NCBI GenBank assembly: GCA_048499805.1
Contig: JASNZF010000002.1
Coordinates: 655,369-719,368 of the forward strand
Origin: JAWXBA01 sp048499805
GTDB taxonomy: Bacteria > Gemmatimonadota > Gemmatimonadetes > Gemmatimonadales > GWC2-71-9
DNA length: 64,000 nt
Reading direction: 5' to 3'
Both the position numbers and the translations under genes were made by a program. Every line of letters starts with the position of its first letter. Position 1 is the first letter of the stretch. Under the pieces are notes generated by a model that did not search any database, had not been told where the DNA came from, and saw only the letters and a list, made by a program, of their open reading frames with translations. Below, piece by piece: positions 52,381 to 61,225 of this stretch.

Positions 52381-54666
52381 ATGCGTCCGTCTCCCGCCCG
52401 GCAGTACCGCGTTCCCCGGCTTGCCCTCCTCGCCGCCCTGGCACTCCCCGCCGCCTGGCCCGGCATCGCCCGCGCCCAGGCCCCGGCCGCCCGGCCGATG
52501 ACATTCCTGGACATGCAGCTGATGCGGAACGCCGGCTCGCCCGCCCTGAGTCGCGACGGCCGGTGGATGCTCTTCACCCTCTCGGTGCCCGACTGGCGCG
52601 AGGCGCGCCGCCAGACCGACATCTATCTGGTCTCGGTCACCGCCGGGATACCGTCCACCCGCCAGCTGACCTTCTCGCCCGAGAAGAGCGAGAGTTCCCC
52701 ACGGTGGGGGCCGGACGGCACCTGGTTCGTGTTCCTCTCCAACCGGGACGCCCCGGCCAGCGCCGCCGGCCAGAACCAGCTCTACCTGATGCGGCCCGAC
52801 GGCGGCGAGGCCCGCCCGATCACCACCGCCCGCGAGGGGGTGCTCAATTTTGAGTTCAGCCGCGACGGGCAGTGGCTGGTCTACCGCAGCGGCAAGTCGG
52901 GCGAGGAACAGCTCTACCGCCTGCCGGTGGCCACGATCACCGAGTCCCGCCCCGTCCAGGTGACGCGCCAGGCGGCCGGGGTGGGGCAGTGGCAGATCGC
53001 CCGGGACAGCCGGCGCATCTACTTCATCGCCGCGGACACCCTGGCCACCGACGAGCGGCAGCGCCGCGAAAAGCGCTTCACCGTCAACATCCAGAACATG
53101 GAGACGCCGCTCGCCAGCCTCTGGTCGGTGGACCTCGGACCCGACTCCGCCGGCGCCCGGCGCCTCACCAGCGATCCCAGCATCACCGTGAGCGGCTTCA
53201 CCCTCTCGCCCGACAGCCGCTGGGTCGGGTTCCGCGGCACCTCCGCCGCGCGCTACGAGCGGAACATCACCGAATCGGGCCTCTACACCGACCTCTACCT
53301 GCTCGAGGCCGCCACCGGGGCGATCGAGCGGCTGACCAACAACCGCGAGGTGGGCGAGAACGGCCCTTCCTTCTCGCCCGACGGCCGCTGGATCGCGTTC
53401 TCGGCCCCGGACGACATGACCCGGTACACCATGTCGAGCCAGCGGGTCTATCTCCGGGCGGTCGCCGATCGTGGCGGCAGCTGGCGCAAGCTCGGCCAGT
53501 CCTACGACGGTGACGTGACCGCCGGGTTCTGGTCGCCGGACAGCCGCACCCTCTACTACAACACCGGGGTCCGGGCCACCACCCAGCTGATGGCGCTGGA
53601 CATCGAGCGCAACACCGTGCGCCAGGTCACCAGCGAGCGCGCCGCCGTGTCGGTCAGCCGCGACGAGGAGAGTGGTGTCGTCCTGGTGAACTACTCTGAT
53701 CCGGCCACCCCGCCCACGCTCTTCTCGGTGCCCTCCCTCGAGCAGGTGGCCACCCGCGCCTCCTGGCGGCAGCTGGTCGACGCCAACCCCCAGGTCCGCC
53801 AGCTCGCGCTCGGCACCGCCGAGGAGGTCAACTGGCGCTCCACCGACGGCAAGCTGGTGGGTGGGGTCCTGCTCCGGCCGGTCGGGTACCGGGCCGGTCA
53901 GCGCTATCCGCTGGTGGTGGCGATCCACGGCGGGCCGGCCTCCGCCGATGTCCTCAGCTTCAACGGCGGCTACGGCTCCCAGGTCTATGCTGGCGCCGGG
54001 TACGCTGTCCTGATGCCCAACTACCGGGGGTCCACCAATTATGGCGAGGCCCACGAGACGGCGATCGTGGGCAACTACTTCCCCCAGGCCTACGATGACA
54101 TCATGACCGGGGTGGACCACCTGATCGCCGAGGGGATCGTGGACGGGGACCGGATGGGCGTCTTCGGCTGGAGCGCGGGCGGGCACTGGTCCAACTGGAT
54201 CCTGACCCACACCGACCGGTTCAAGGCGATCAGCTCGGGCGCGGGTACCTCCAACTGGGTCTCGATGTATGCCCAGAGCGACGTCCAGCGCAACCGGCAG
54301 TTCTACCTCGGCGACAAGCTGCCGTATCACGACTACGATGCCTACTGGGACCAGTCGCCGATGAAGTACATCACCAATGCCCGGACGCCGACCATGATCC
54401 ACGTGGTCGAGGGCGACCCCCGGGTGCCCAGCCCCCAGTCGGTCGAGCTCCACATGGGGCTCAAGAAACTGGGGGTCGAGACCGAGCTGTTCATGTATCC
54501 CGGCCAGAGCCATGGGATCCCGGATCCCCGCAACCAGCTGGTCAAGTCGATGAGCGAGATGGCCTGGATGGACTATTATGTCCGCGGCATGGGCCAGAAG
54601 TTTGCCTGGCGGGACGTGCTGCGGACGCTGGAGGATACCCCGGCGAGGCCGGGGCTGACGCCGTAG
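52381..54666 (+). CDS. S9 family (prolyl oligopeptidase-like) secreted peptidase
   Basis: 761 residues with a signal peptide (19-32, ending ARAQA). The N-terminal part is a WD40-like beta-propeller (FSPEKSESSPRWGPDG, FSPDGRWIAFSAPDD, FWSPDSRTLYY). The C-terminal alpha/beta hydrolase has catalytic Ser598 in GWSAGGHW (usual S9 is GWSYGG), Asp679 in VEGDPRVP and His711 in GQSHGI. Cuts peptides in the periplasm or outside. Its start is clear from the ATG and signal sequence. Confidence 0.92.
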   Translation: MRPSPARQYRVPRLALLAALALPAAWPGIARAQAPAARPMTFLDMQLMRNAGSPALSRDGRWMLFTLSVPDWREARRQTDIYLVSVTAGIPSTRQLTFSPEKSESSPRWGPDGTWFVFLSNRDAPASAAGQNQLYLMRPDGGEARPITTAREGVLNFEFSRDGQWLVYRSGKSGEEQLYRLPVATITESRPVQVTRQAAGVGQWQIARDSRRIYFIAADTLATDERQRREKRFTVNIQNMETPLASLWSVDLGPDSAGARRLTSDPSITVSGFTLSPDSRWVGFRGTSAARYERNITESGLYTDLYLLEAATGAIERLTNNREVGENGPSFSPDGRWIAFSAPDDMTRYTMSSQRVYLRAVADRGGSWRKLGQSYDGDVTAGFWSPDSRTLYYNTGVRATTQLMALDIERNTVRQVTSERAAVSVSRDEESGVVLVNYSDPATPPTLFSVPSLEQVATRASWRQLVDANPQVRQLALGTAEEVNWRSTDGKLVGGVLLRPVGYRAGQRYPLVVAIHGGPASADVLSFNGGYGSQVYAGAGYAVLMPNYRGSTNYGEAHETAIVGNYFPQAYDDIMTGVDHLIAEGIVDGDRMGVFGWSAGGHWSNWILTHTDRFKAISSGAGTSNWVSMYAQSDVQRNRQFYLGDKLPYHDYDAYWDQSPMKYITNARTPTMIHVVEGDPRVPSPQSVELHMGLKKLGVETELFMYPGQSHGIPDPRNQLVKSMSEMAWMDYYVRGMGQKFAWRDVLRTLEDTPARPGLTP

Positions 54667-54703
54667 CCGGCGCTCCGCTCGCCTGCGCACTCGCGGCAAC
54701 GAC

Positions 54704-54738
54704 CGGGGCGGGCTCCGCGGCATGCGGGGCCCGCCCCG
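54704..54738 (+). terminator. GC-rich hairpin after the S9 peptidase gene
   Basis: CGGGGCGGG (54704-54712) pairs with CCCGCCCCG (54730-54738), with a second inner stem CCGC/GCGG. Very stable, but no T-tract follows. Probably a transcription end, before the MATE promoter. Confidence 0.5.
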
Positions 54739-54745
54739 CGTCGCG

Positions 54746-54773
54746 TTGGCTGGCCTGCTGGCCGCTATCTTTG
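54746..54773 (+). promoter_or_regulatory. MATE gene promoter, abutting its start codon
   Basis: TTGGCT (54746-54751), 14 bases, TATCTTTG (54766-54773), then GGA and the ATG at 54777. The spacer is short, but the -10 is identical to the tRNA-Pro one. The start point would fall on or near the A of the ATG, so the mRNA would be leaderless. Confidence 0.6.
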
Positions 54774-54776
54774 GGA

Positions 54777-56129
54777 ATGTCACCGGCCCCCGCCGCCTCG
54801 CTCCGTGAGCTGACCCGGCTCGCCCTCCCCATCGTGGCCGTCAATCTCGGCCAGATGACCATGAGCGTGGTGGACACCGTCATGGTGGGCCGCGTCTCGG
54901 CCGCCGCCATCGCGGCCGTGGCGATCGGGACGCTGTTCTTCTTTGCCGCCGCCATTTCCGGCGAGGGCATCCTGCTCGCCCTCGATCCCGTCATCAGCCA
55001 GGCCGTCGGCGCCCGGGACCACCGGGGCCAGGCCCGGGGGCTGCAGCGGGGAATCGTCCTCTCGCTCCTGCTCTCCGTGCCCGCCGCGCTGTTCCTCTGG
55101 GCGTCGCCGCCCCTCATGGTGCTGCTGCAGCAGCCGGGGGAAGTGGTGCCATTGGCCAGGTCGTATGTCTGGATCCTGGTCCCGAGCCTGCTGCCCTTCT
55201 TTCTCTTCATTGCGCTGCGCCAGACGCTCCAGGCGCTCGGCCGGGTCCGCCCGATCCTCCTGACCATGCTGGCCGCCAACCTGGTCAACATCGTCCTCAA
55301 CTGGGCCCTCATCTTCGGCAACTTCGGCCTGCCGGCCATGGGGGTGGCCGGGTCGGCCTGGGCCACCACCCTGAGCCGCTGGTTCATGCTCGGGGTCCTG
55401 GTCGCCGTGGCCCATCCCCTCCTCCGGCCCCTCCTCTCCCCCTGGCACCCCGAAAGCCGGGCCTGGGCGCCGCTGCGGCGCATGATCGGGCTCGGCCTCC
55501 CGATTGCCGGCCAGCGGATGCTCGAGTACCTCACCTTCGGACTCACTGCCCTGGCCATGGGCTGGATCGGGACCACCGCGCTGGCCGGCCACCAGATTGC
55601 CCTCAACATGGCCGCGATCTCCTACATGATCCCACTGGGCGTCGGGGGAGCCGGCTCGGTCCTGGTCGGACATGCCGTCGGGGCGGGGGAGCCCGACGCC
55701 GCCCGGCGCTTTGCCCGGCTGTCGCTGCTGCTGGGCGGTGGGGTCATGCTGCTGGGCGGGGGACTGTTCGTGGCGATCCCGTCATTCCTGGCAAGGCTCT
55801 ACACCTCCGACCCCGGGGCGATGGCGGTCGCGGTGCAGCTGCTCCCGCTCGCTGGTGCGTTCGCGGTCTTCGACGGCTTGCAGGCGGTCGGCCTGGGGGT
55901 GCTGCGGGGGTTGGGCGACACCCGGATCCCGATGATCATCAACCTGGTGGGCTACTGGGCCCTCGGTCTTCCCGCCGGATTCGTGCTCGCCTTCTGGCTC
56001 GATCAGGGGGCGACCGGCCTCTGGTGGGGACTGGTCATCGGACTCGCCATCGTCGCCCTCCTGCTCCTGTACCGGATCCGGGTCCGGTTTGCGCAGGACA
56101 TGCCGCGGGTGGAGGTGGATGGGGGGTAG
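54777..56129 (+). CDS. MATE family multidrug/cation antiporter
   Basis: 450 residues, twelve hydrophobic segments in two related halves, typical of MATE: LALPIVAVNLGQMTMSVVDTVMVGRVS at the start of the first half and LGLPIAGQRMLEYLTFGLTALAMGWIG at the second. Na+ or H+ driven export of cationic compounds is expected. No ribosome binding site is present: ATG is 3 bases after the -10 element. Confidence 0.92.
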   Translation: MSPAPAASLRELTRLALPIVAVNLGQMTMSVVDTVMVGRVSAAAIAAVAIGTLFFFAAAISGEGILLALDPVISQAVGARDHRGQARGLQRGIVLSLLLSVPAALFLWASPPLMVLLQQPGEVVPLARSYVWILVPSLLPFFLFIALRQTLQALGRVRPILLTMLAANLVNIVLNWALIFGNFGLPAMGVAGSAWATTLSRWFMLGVLVAVAHPLLRPLLSPWHPESRAWAPLRRMIGLGLPIAGQRMLEYLTFGLTALAMGWIGTTALAGHQIALNMAAISYMIPLGVGGAGSVLVGHAVGAGEPDAARRFARLSLLLGGGVMLLGGGLFVAIPSFLARLYTSDPGAMAVAVQLLPLAGAFAVFDGLQAVGLGVLRGLGDTRIPMIINLVGYWALGLPAGFVLAFWLDQGATGLWWGLVIGLAIVALLLLYRIRVRFAQDMPRVEVDGG

Positions 56130-56288
56130 GGAATGGGGGCTAGACACTAGGGGCTAGGGAGACCGCAAGAGGGGACACCCCGCAACGATGGGATTGGGGT
56201 CGCCCTCCCATCTGCGCGCTCCCAACCCCCACCCCCAAGCCCCTGGCCCCAGTCCCCAGTCCCTAGACCCCCCCATTCCCCATTCCCT
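56130..56288. repeat. Degenerate intergenic arrays between the MATE gene and hpd
   Basis: Two blocks. 56130-56176 reads GGGGGCTAGACACTAGGGGCTAG; 56200-56288 reads CCCCTGGCCCCAGTCCCC and AGTCCCTAGACCCC, that is roughly the reverse complement. The words recur in the array at 63139. Long enough to form imperfect hairpins. TATACT (56289-56294) right after could be the hpd -10. Confidence 0.55.
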
Positions 56289-56322
56289 TATACTTCCCGG
56301 GTACCCTGCGCGGAGCCGAGCC

Positions 56323-57441
56323 ATGACCAGCACCTTGCCCAAGCCCCCAGCCACCGACGCCTTCCCGATCAACGGGACGGACTACGTCGAGTTCTACGTC
56401 GGCAATGCCCGCCAGTCCGCCCTCTACTATGAGGCGGCATTCGGCTTCGAACTGCTCGCCTACCGCGGTCCCGAGACCGGCGTCCGCGACCGCGCCAGCT
56501 ACCTTCTGGCCCAAAACAAGATCCGCATCGTGCTCACCAGCGCCCTCGGTCCCGAGGGGCCGATCGCCGAGCACGTGGCGCTCCATGGTGACGGGGTGCG
56601 GGACCTGGCGTTCTGGGTGGACGACGCCCGGGCCGCGTTCGCCACGGCGGTGGAGCGGGGCGCGGAGCCGGTGCATGCGCCGCGGGTCATGCAGGATGCG
56701 GACGGGGAGGTCGTCATCGCCGCGATCCGGACCTATGGCGACACGATCCACTCCCTGGTCGAGCGCCGCAACTACCGCGGGCTGTTCCTGCCGGGGTTCG
56801 AGGCCAAGCGGCGCCGGCATCCTGCGCCTCCCACGGGCCTGCAGTACGTCGACCACTGTGTCGGCAACGTCGAACTCGGCCGGATGAACGAGTGGGTCGG
56901 CTTCTATGAGCGGGTCCTTGGCTTTTTCAACCTCCTCTCCTTCGATGACAAGGACATCTCCACCGAGTACTCGGCGCTGATGTCCAAGGTGATGTCGAAC
57001 GGCAACGGCCGGATCAAGTTCCCGATCAACGAACCTGCCGCCGGCAAGAAGAAGTCCCAGATCGAGGAGTACCTCGATTTCTACCGGGGGCCGGGGGTGC
57101 AGCACATCGCCATGGCCACCAACAACATCATCGAGACGGTGACCGACCTGCGGAACCGCGGCGTGGAGTTCCTCTCGATCCCCAAGAGCTACTACGACAC
57201 CGTGCTCGACCGGGTCGGGACGATTGACGAGGACCTCGCGCCGCTGGCCGATCTCGGGATCCTGGTCGATCGCGACGACGAGGGCTACCTGCTCCAGATC
57301 TTCACCAAGCCGGTGCAGGACCGCCCGACGCTGTTCTACGAGATCATCCAGCGCAAGGGTGCCAAGAGCTTCGGCAAGGGCAACTTCAAGGCGCTGTTCG
57401 AGTCGATCGAGCGGGAGCAGGCGGCCCGCGGAAATCTCTGA
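56323..57441 (+). CDS. hpd: 4-hydroxyphenylpyruvate dioxygenase
   Basis: 372 residues. Iron ligands are His178 (VDHCVGNV), His261 (GVQHIAMAT) and Glu340 (LFYEIIQRKG). The C-terminal QRKGAKSFGKGNFKALFESIE is diagnostic. It converts 4-hydroxyphenylpyruvate to homogentisate, step two of tyrosine breakdown, and can feed tocopherol- or pyomelanin-type products. It is followed by hmgA, the next step. Confidence 0.96.
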   Translation: MTSTLPKPPATDAFPINGTDYVEFYVGNARQSALYYEAAFGFELLAYRGPETGVRDRASYLLAQNKIRIVLTSALGPEGPIAEHVALHGDGVRDLAFWVDDARAAFATAVERGAEPVHAPRVMQDADGEVVIAAIRTYGDTIHSLVERRNYRGLFLPGFEAKRRRHPAPPTGLQYVDHCVGNVELGRMNEWVGFYERVLGFFNLLSFDDKDISTEYSALMSKVMSNGNGRIKFPINEPAAGKKKSQIEEYLDFYRGPGVQHIAMATNNIIETVTDLRNRGVEFLSIPKSYYDTVLDRVGTIDEDLAPLADLGILVDRDDEGYLLQIFTKPVQDRPTLFYEIIQRKGAKSFGKGNFKALFESIEREQAARGNL

Positions 57442-57455
57442 GGGCAGGCCTCCGC

Positions 57456-57585
57456 CGGGTGAGAGGTAAGAGGTGAGAGGTGAGAGGAAGGGCTGCCCCT
57501 GGACTTCCGCCTCCCACTGCATTGCCCGCCCCTTCTGCGGCTGATCAACTCCCTCTTACCTCTCACCTCTTACCTCTTACCTCAA
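57456..57585. repeat. Inverted pair of low-complexity arrays between hpd and hmgA
   Basis: 57461-57487 reads GAGAGGTAAGAGGTGAGAGG and so on; 57549-57581 reads CTCTTACCTCTCACCTCTTA and so on, its reverse complement. The two arms (about 27-33 bases) flank a 60-base spacer. Within a transcript they could fold into one long hairpin just before the hmgA start at 57588. Confidence 0.65.
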
Positions 57586-57587
57586 CC

Positions 57588-58775
57588 ATGCCAACCTACC
57601 ACACCCTCGGCCAGATCCCCCGCAAGCGGCACATCGTCTTCCGTCGGCCGGACGGCGGGCTCTATGCCGAGCAGCTGATGGGCAACGAGGGGTTCACCGG
57701 CCCCTCGGCGCTGCTGTACCACATCAACCCGCCGACCACGATCCGGTCGGTGCGGCGGCACTCCGAGATCGTCTGGACTCCGGATCCCGACCGGACCCTC
57801 CGGCACCGGCACTTCCGTACCGCCCGCCTGCCGGTCGGCGGCAGCCCGACCCTCGACCGCACCCCGCTGCTCTACAACAGCGACATCGCCATGCTGTTCG
57901 CCCAGCCCGACCGGATGGACGATCACTTCTACCGCAATGCCCAGGCGGACGAGGTCGTCTATGTCAGCGAGGGGGCGGGGGTGCTCGAGAGCCAGTTCGG
58001 CGAGCTGCCCTATCGCGAGGGCGACTACCTGATGATCCATCGCGGGATCCTGCATCGCTACCGCATGGATGCGGTGCCCCACAAGCTCCTCGTCATGGAA
58101 AGCCGCGGCTACGTGCGGACGCCGAGCCGCTACCGGAACGAGTATGGCCAGATCGTGGAGGGGGCACCCTACAGCGAGCGCGACTTCCGGAAGCCCGAGG
58201 AGCTGCGCACCTATGACGAAAAGGGGGAGTTCAAGATCCTCGTCAAGCAGTACGACGGCCTCAACGAGATGGTCCTCGACCACCACCCGCTCGATGTGGT
58301 CGGCTGGGATGGGATGTTCTACCCCTGGGCCTTCAACATCCACGACTTCGAGCCGATCGTTGGCCGGATCCACCAGCCGCCACCGGTTCACCAGACCTTC
58401 CAGGGCGATGGCTTCGTCATCTGCAGCTTTTGCCCGAGGCCGTACGACTTCGACCCGCAGGCGGTGCCGGCCCCCTACAACCACAGCAACGTCGACTCGG
58501 ACGAGGTGCTCTACTACGCCAGCAGCGAGTTCATGAGCCGCAAGGGGATCGAGTACGGGTCCATCACTCATCATCCCGACGGCATCCCGCACGGGCCGCA
58601 TCCCGGGCGGGCCGAGGCCAGCATCGGGGCCACGTCCACCAATGAGCTGGCCGTGATGATGGACTCGTTCCGGCCCCTCCACGTCGCCCAGTCCGCCCTG
58701 GCGATCGAGGACCCGGACTACTTCAAGTCGTGGCTGGACACCAGCGGGGGCGGGTTCGTGCCCCCGACCTCCTGA
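57588..58775 (+). CDS. hmgA: Homogentisate 1,2-dioxygenase
   Basis: 395 residues, ATG 57588. Cupin-type dioxygenase that opens the homogentisate ring to maleylacetoacetate. Typical elements: QADEVVYVSEGAGVLESQFGELPYREGDYLMIHRGILHRY, the iron-binding region near the C-terminus HHPDGIPHGPHPG and DVVGWDGMFYPWAFNIHDFEP. It follows hpd; fumarylacetoacetase is not in the window. Confidence 0.93.
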   Translation: MPTYHTLGQIPRKRHIVFRRPDGGLYAEQLMGNEGFTGPSALLYHINPPTTIRSVRRHSEIVWTPDPDRTLRHRHFRTARLPVGGSPTLDRTPLLYNSDIAMLFAQPDRMDDHFYRNAQADEVVYVSEGAGVLESQFGELPYREGDYLMIHRGILHRYRMDAVPHKLLVMESRGYVRTPSRYRNEYGQIVEGAPYSERDFRKPEELRTYDEKGEFKILVKQYDGLNEMVLDHHPLDVVGWDGMFYPWAFNIHDFEPIVGRIHQPPPVHQTFQGDGFVICSFCPRPYDFDPQAVPAPYNHSNVDSDEVLYYASSEFMSRKGIEYGSITHHPDGIPHGPHPGRAEASIGATSTNELAVMMDSFRPLHVAQSALAIEDPDYFKSWLDTSGGGFVPPTS

Positions 58776-58804
58776 CCCCGGCCCCGCGCAAGGAGCGTCC
58801 CGCG

Positions 58805-60805
58805 ATGCTTGCCCTTCCGGCTGCCACCCTGGTCCTGCTCCAGGTCGCGGCGCCCCAGCAAGCCGTCATCGACCGGCTCGAGGTCAGCCCCGGCACCCGG
58901 GTCACGATGGCCGCCGGCGACACCCTCCGGCTCCGGGCCCGGGCCCTGGATGCTGCCGGGCGCCCGGTACCCGGGGCCAGCGTCAACTTCTTCGGCACCA
59001 ATGCCCGATTCGAGGCGGTGGTAGACCAGGACGGCCTGGTCCATTCCGGGTCGCCCGGAACCGTCACGGTCTCGGTCGCGGCCCTGGTGCCGGGCGGACG
59101 TCCCCTCACCGAGCTGGTGACGGTGCAGATGGTGCCGGGGCCGGCGGCGCGGCTCGAGGTCGCACGCCGCGCGCTCACCCTCGTTGTCGGGCAGCGCCTC
59201 CGCCTCGACGCCGTGGGCTACTCTGCCCGGGGGGATCGCAGTCCCGACACCCCGACCTGGTCCGGCAGTGCGCCGACGGTGGCCGCGGTAAGGGCCGGCG
59301 GATTCGTGACCGCCGCGGCCGTAGGCACCGCGGAGCTGACCGTGCGATCGGGAACGGCCGAGGCGCGGGTGGCGGTGCAGGTGGTGCCCAATACCATCGC
59401 CTCGGTGGAACTCACCCCAGACCTGCCGGCGGGGCGGCAGGGCGACGTGATCCGCTTCCGGGCGATCGCGCGGGACGCCCGCGGCACCGTGATCGAGGGG
59501 CTGGTGCCGGCCTGGAGCATTTCCCCCGGCGCCGGGGTCATCACCGACGAGGGGGCCTTTGTCGGCCACGCCCCGGGGCAGTACGTCGTCTCGGCGAGCT
59601 TCGGCCCGCGGGGCGCCGAGACCCTGGTCACCCTGGCGCCCAGGGATGTCCGCCGCCCGGCAACGGTGGTTGGGCGCCTGCCGCGGACCCGCTTCACGAC
59701 CGAGGAAGTCTGGCTCCACCCCAACGGGATCAACGCCTACCTGGGCAGCGGCAGTGGCGGCGACGTGCTCTACGTCCTGGACATCAGCGATCCCGCCAAC
59801 CCACGGGTCACCGATTCGCTGGTCTCGGATACCCGCCGCGTCAATGACGTCATGACCACCCCCGACGGCAGCATCCTGGTGCACACCCGCGAGGGCGCCA
59901 GCAACCGCCGCAACGGCATCGTCATCGCCTCGCTCGAGGACCCGGCGCATCCCCGGGTCATCGCGGAGTTCACCGAGGGGGTGACGGGTGGGGTCCACTC
60001 GGCATTCATCTACCAGCAGGAGCGGTACGGCACCCACGTCTACCTCACCAACAACGAGACCGGCGGATTCCACATCGTGGACATCAGCGACCCGGCAAAC
60101 CCGAGGGAGTCGGCCCGCTGGTCCTCGCGCACCAACCAGGTCGGCAATTACGTCCATGACGTGGACGTCAAGGATGGCCTCGCCTACTTGAGTTACTGGA
60201 ACGACGGGCTGGTCATCCTCGATGTCGGGAATGGCATAAAGGGCGGCTCCCCCTCGAATCCCCAGCTCGTGAGCCAGTACAAGTACGACCTCAATGCCCT
60301 CTATCGCGACGTCGAGGCGACGGGAGGTCCGGGGTTCATCCGCGGCACCCACACCGCCTGGCGGCACAACCAGTACGTGTTCATCGCCGACGAGGTCTTC
60401 CCGGGGAGTCCGGTGCGCGGGGCCAAGGATGCCGCGGCCGGTCGTGCCTACGGCCGCCTCCAGGTGCTCGACGTCTCCGACCTCGAGCACCCCAAAGCGG
60501 TGGCCTGGTACGAGCCGGAGTTCGGCGGGGTGCACAATGTCTGGGCCGCGGGGGACACCCTCTACATCGGCGGATACAACGCCGGCTTCCGGGCCTTTGA
60601 CATCTCCGGCGAGCTGCTCGGCGACCTCCGCGCCCAGGGGCGCGAGATGGTGCACGTGCACACCGCCGACATGGATGGCTTCGTCCGCAATGCGGCGATG
60701 ACCTGGGGCGTCGTGGTGCGGGACGGGCTGGCCTACGTGAACGACATGTACAATGGGCTCTGGATCATCCGGATGGAGCCGCGGCGGCGGGAACTCTCGC
60801 CGTGA
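58805..60805 (+). CDS. Ig-like plus LVIVD-repeat secreted protein
   Basis: 666 residues with a signal-like N-terminus (hydrophobic 2-17). Residues 20-285 hold three Big2-like Ig domains (VTVSVAALVPGGRPL, VGTAELTVRSGTAEA). Residues 290-660 hold LVIVD repeats forming a beta-propeller: VLYVLDISDPANPRVTDSL, FHIVDISDPANPRESARW, LVILDVGN, LQVLDVSDLEHPKAVAWY. These are cell-surface repeats of unknown ligand. The stop overlaps apaG. Confidence 0.8.
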   Translation: MLALPAATLVLLQVAAPQQAVIDRLEVSPGTRVTMAAGDTLRLRARALDAAGRPVPGASVNFFGTNARFEAVVDQDGLVHSGSPGTVTVSVAALVPGGRPLTELVTVQMVPGPAARLEVARRALTLVVGQRLRLDAVGYSARGDRSPDTPTWSGSAPTVAAVRAGGFVTAAAVGTAELTVRSGTAEARVAVQVVPNTIASVELTPDLPAGRQGDVIRFRAIARDARGTVIEGLVPAWSISPGAGVITDEGAFVGHAPGQYVVSASFGPRGAETLVTLAPRDVRRPATVVGRLPRTRFTTEEVWLHPNGINAYLGSGSGGDVLYVLDISDPANPRVTDSLVSDTRRVNDVMTTPDGSILVHTREGASNRRNGIVIASLEDPAHPRVIAEFTEGVTGGVHSAFIYQQERYGTHVYLTNNETGGFHIVDISDPANPRESARWSSRTNQVGNYVHDVDVKDGLAYLSYWNDGLVILDVGNGIKGGSPSNPQLVSQYKYDLNALYRDVEATGGPGFIRGTHTAWRHNQYVFIADEVFPGSPVRGAKDAAAGRAYGRLQVLDVSDLEHPKAVAWYEPEFGGVHNVWAAGDTLYIGGYNAGFRAFDISGELLGDLRAQGREMVHVHTADMDGFVRNAAMTWGVVVRDGLAYVNDMYNGLWIIRMEPRRRELSP

Positions 60806-61212
60806 GTCCGGTCCCCTTCTATCACCGGGTCACCGAGGGTATCCGGATCACGGTGCGGCCGGCGTTCCTGCCGGGGCAGTCACGCCCCGGGGCGGGGCAG
60901 TGGGTCTTCTCGTACGACATCCGGATCGAGAATGTCGGGTCCGACGCCGCCCACCTGCTCACCCGGCACTGGTGGATCCACGACTCGATCGGCGAGGACC
61001 TCGAGGTCGAGGGCGACGGCGTGGTGGGACTGCAGCCCGTGGTGGAGCCGGGTGGCGTCCATGAGTACCAGAGCTTCTGCGTCCTCAAGTCCCCTGCCGG
61101 GCACATGGAGGGGACCTACACCTTCCAGCGCCCCGACGGGTCGCGATTCGAGGCGGCCATCCCGAGGTTCCATCTCGACGCCCGGCAGCTGGAGGCGGAG
61201 CAGGAGCGTTGA
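60802..61212 (+). CDS. apaG: Co2+/Mg2+ efflux-associated protein ApaG
   Basis: 136 residues from GTG 60802, overlapping the previous stop. All-beta ApaG domain: ITVRPAFLPGQSRPGAGQWVFSYDIRIENVG, LLTRHWWIHDS, VVGLQPVVEPGGVHEYQSFCVLKSPAGHMEGTY. Possibly polypeptide- or ligand-binding; the metal-efflux role is known only genetically. Confidence 0.93.
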   Translation: MSPVPFYHRVTEGIRITVRPAFLPGQSRPGAGQWVFSYDIRIENVGSDAAHLLTRHWWIHDSIGEDLEVEGDGVVGLQPVVEPGGVHEYQSFCVLKSPAGHMEGTYTFQRPDGSRFEAAIPRFHLDARQLEAEQER

Positions 61213-61225
61213 GCGCGGGGCGCGG

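Noticed and set aside
57456..57585. Insertion sequence with terminal inverted repeats between hpd and hmgA
   Set aside because: Only 130 bases, no transposase, arms are low-complexity repeats and no target duplication is evident.
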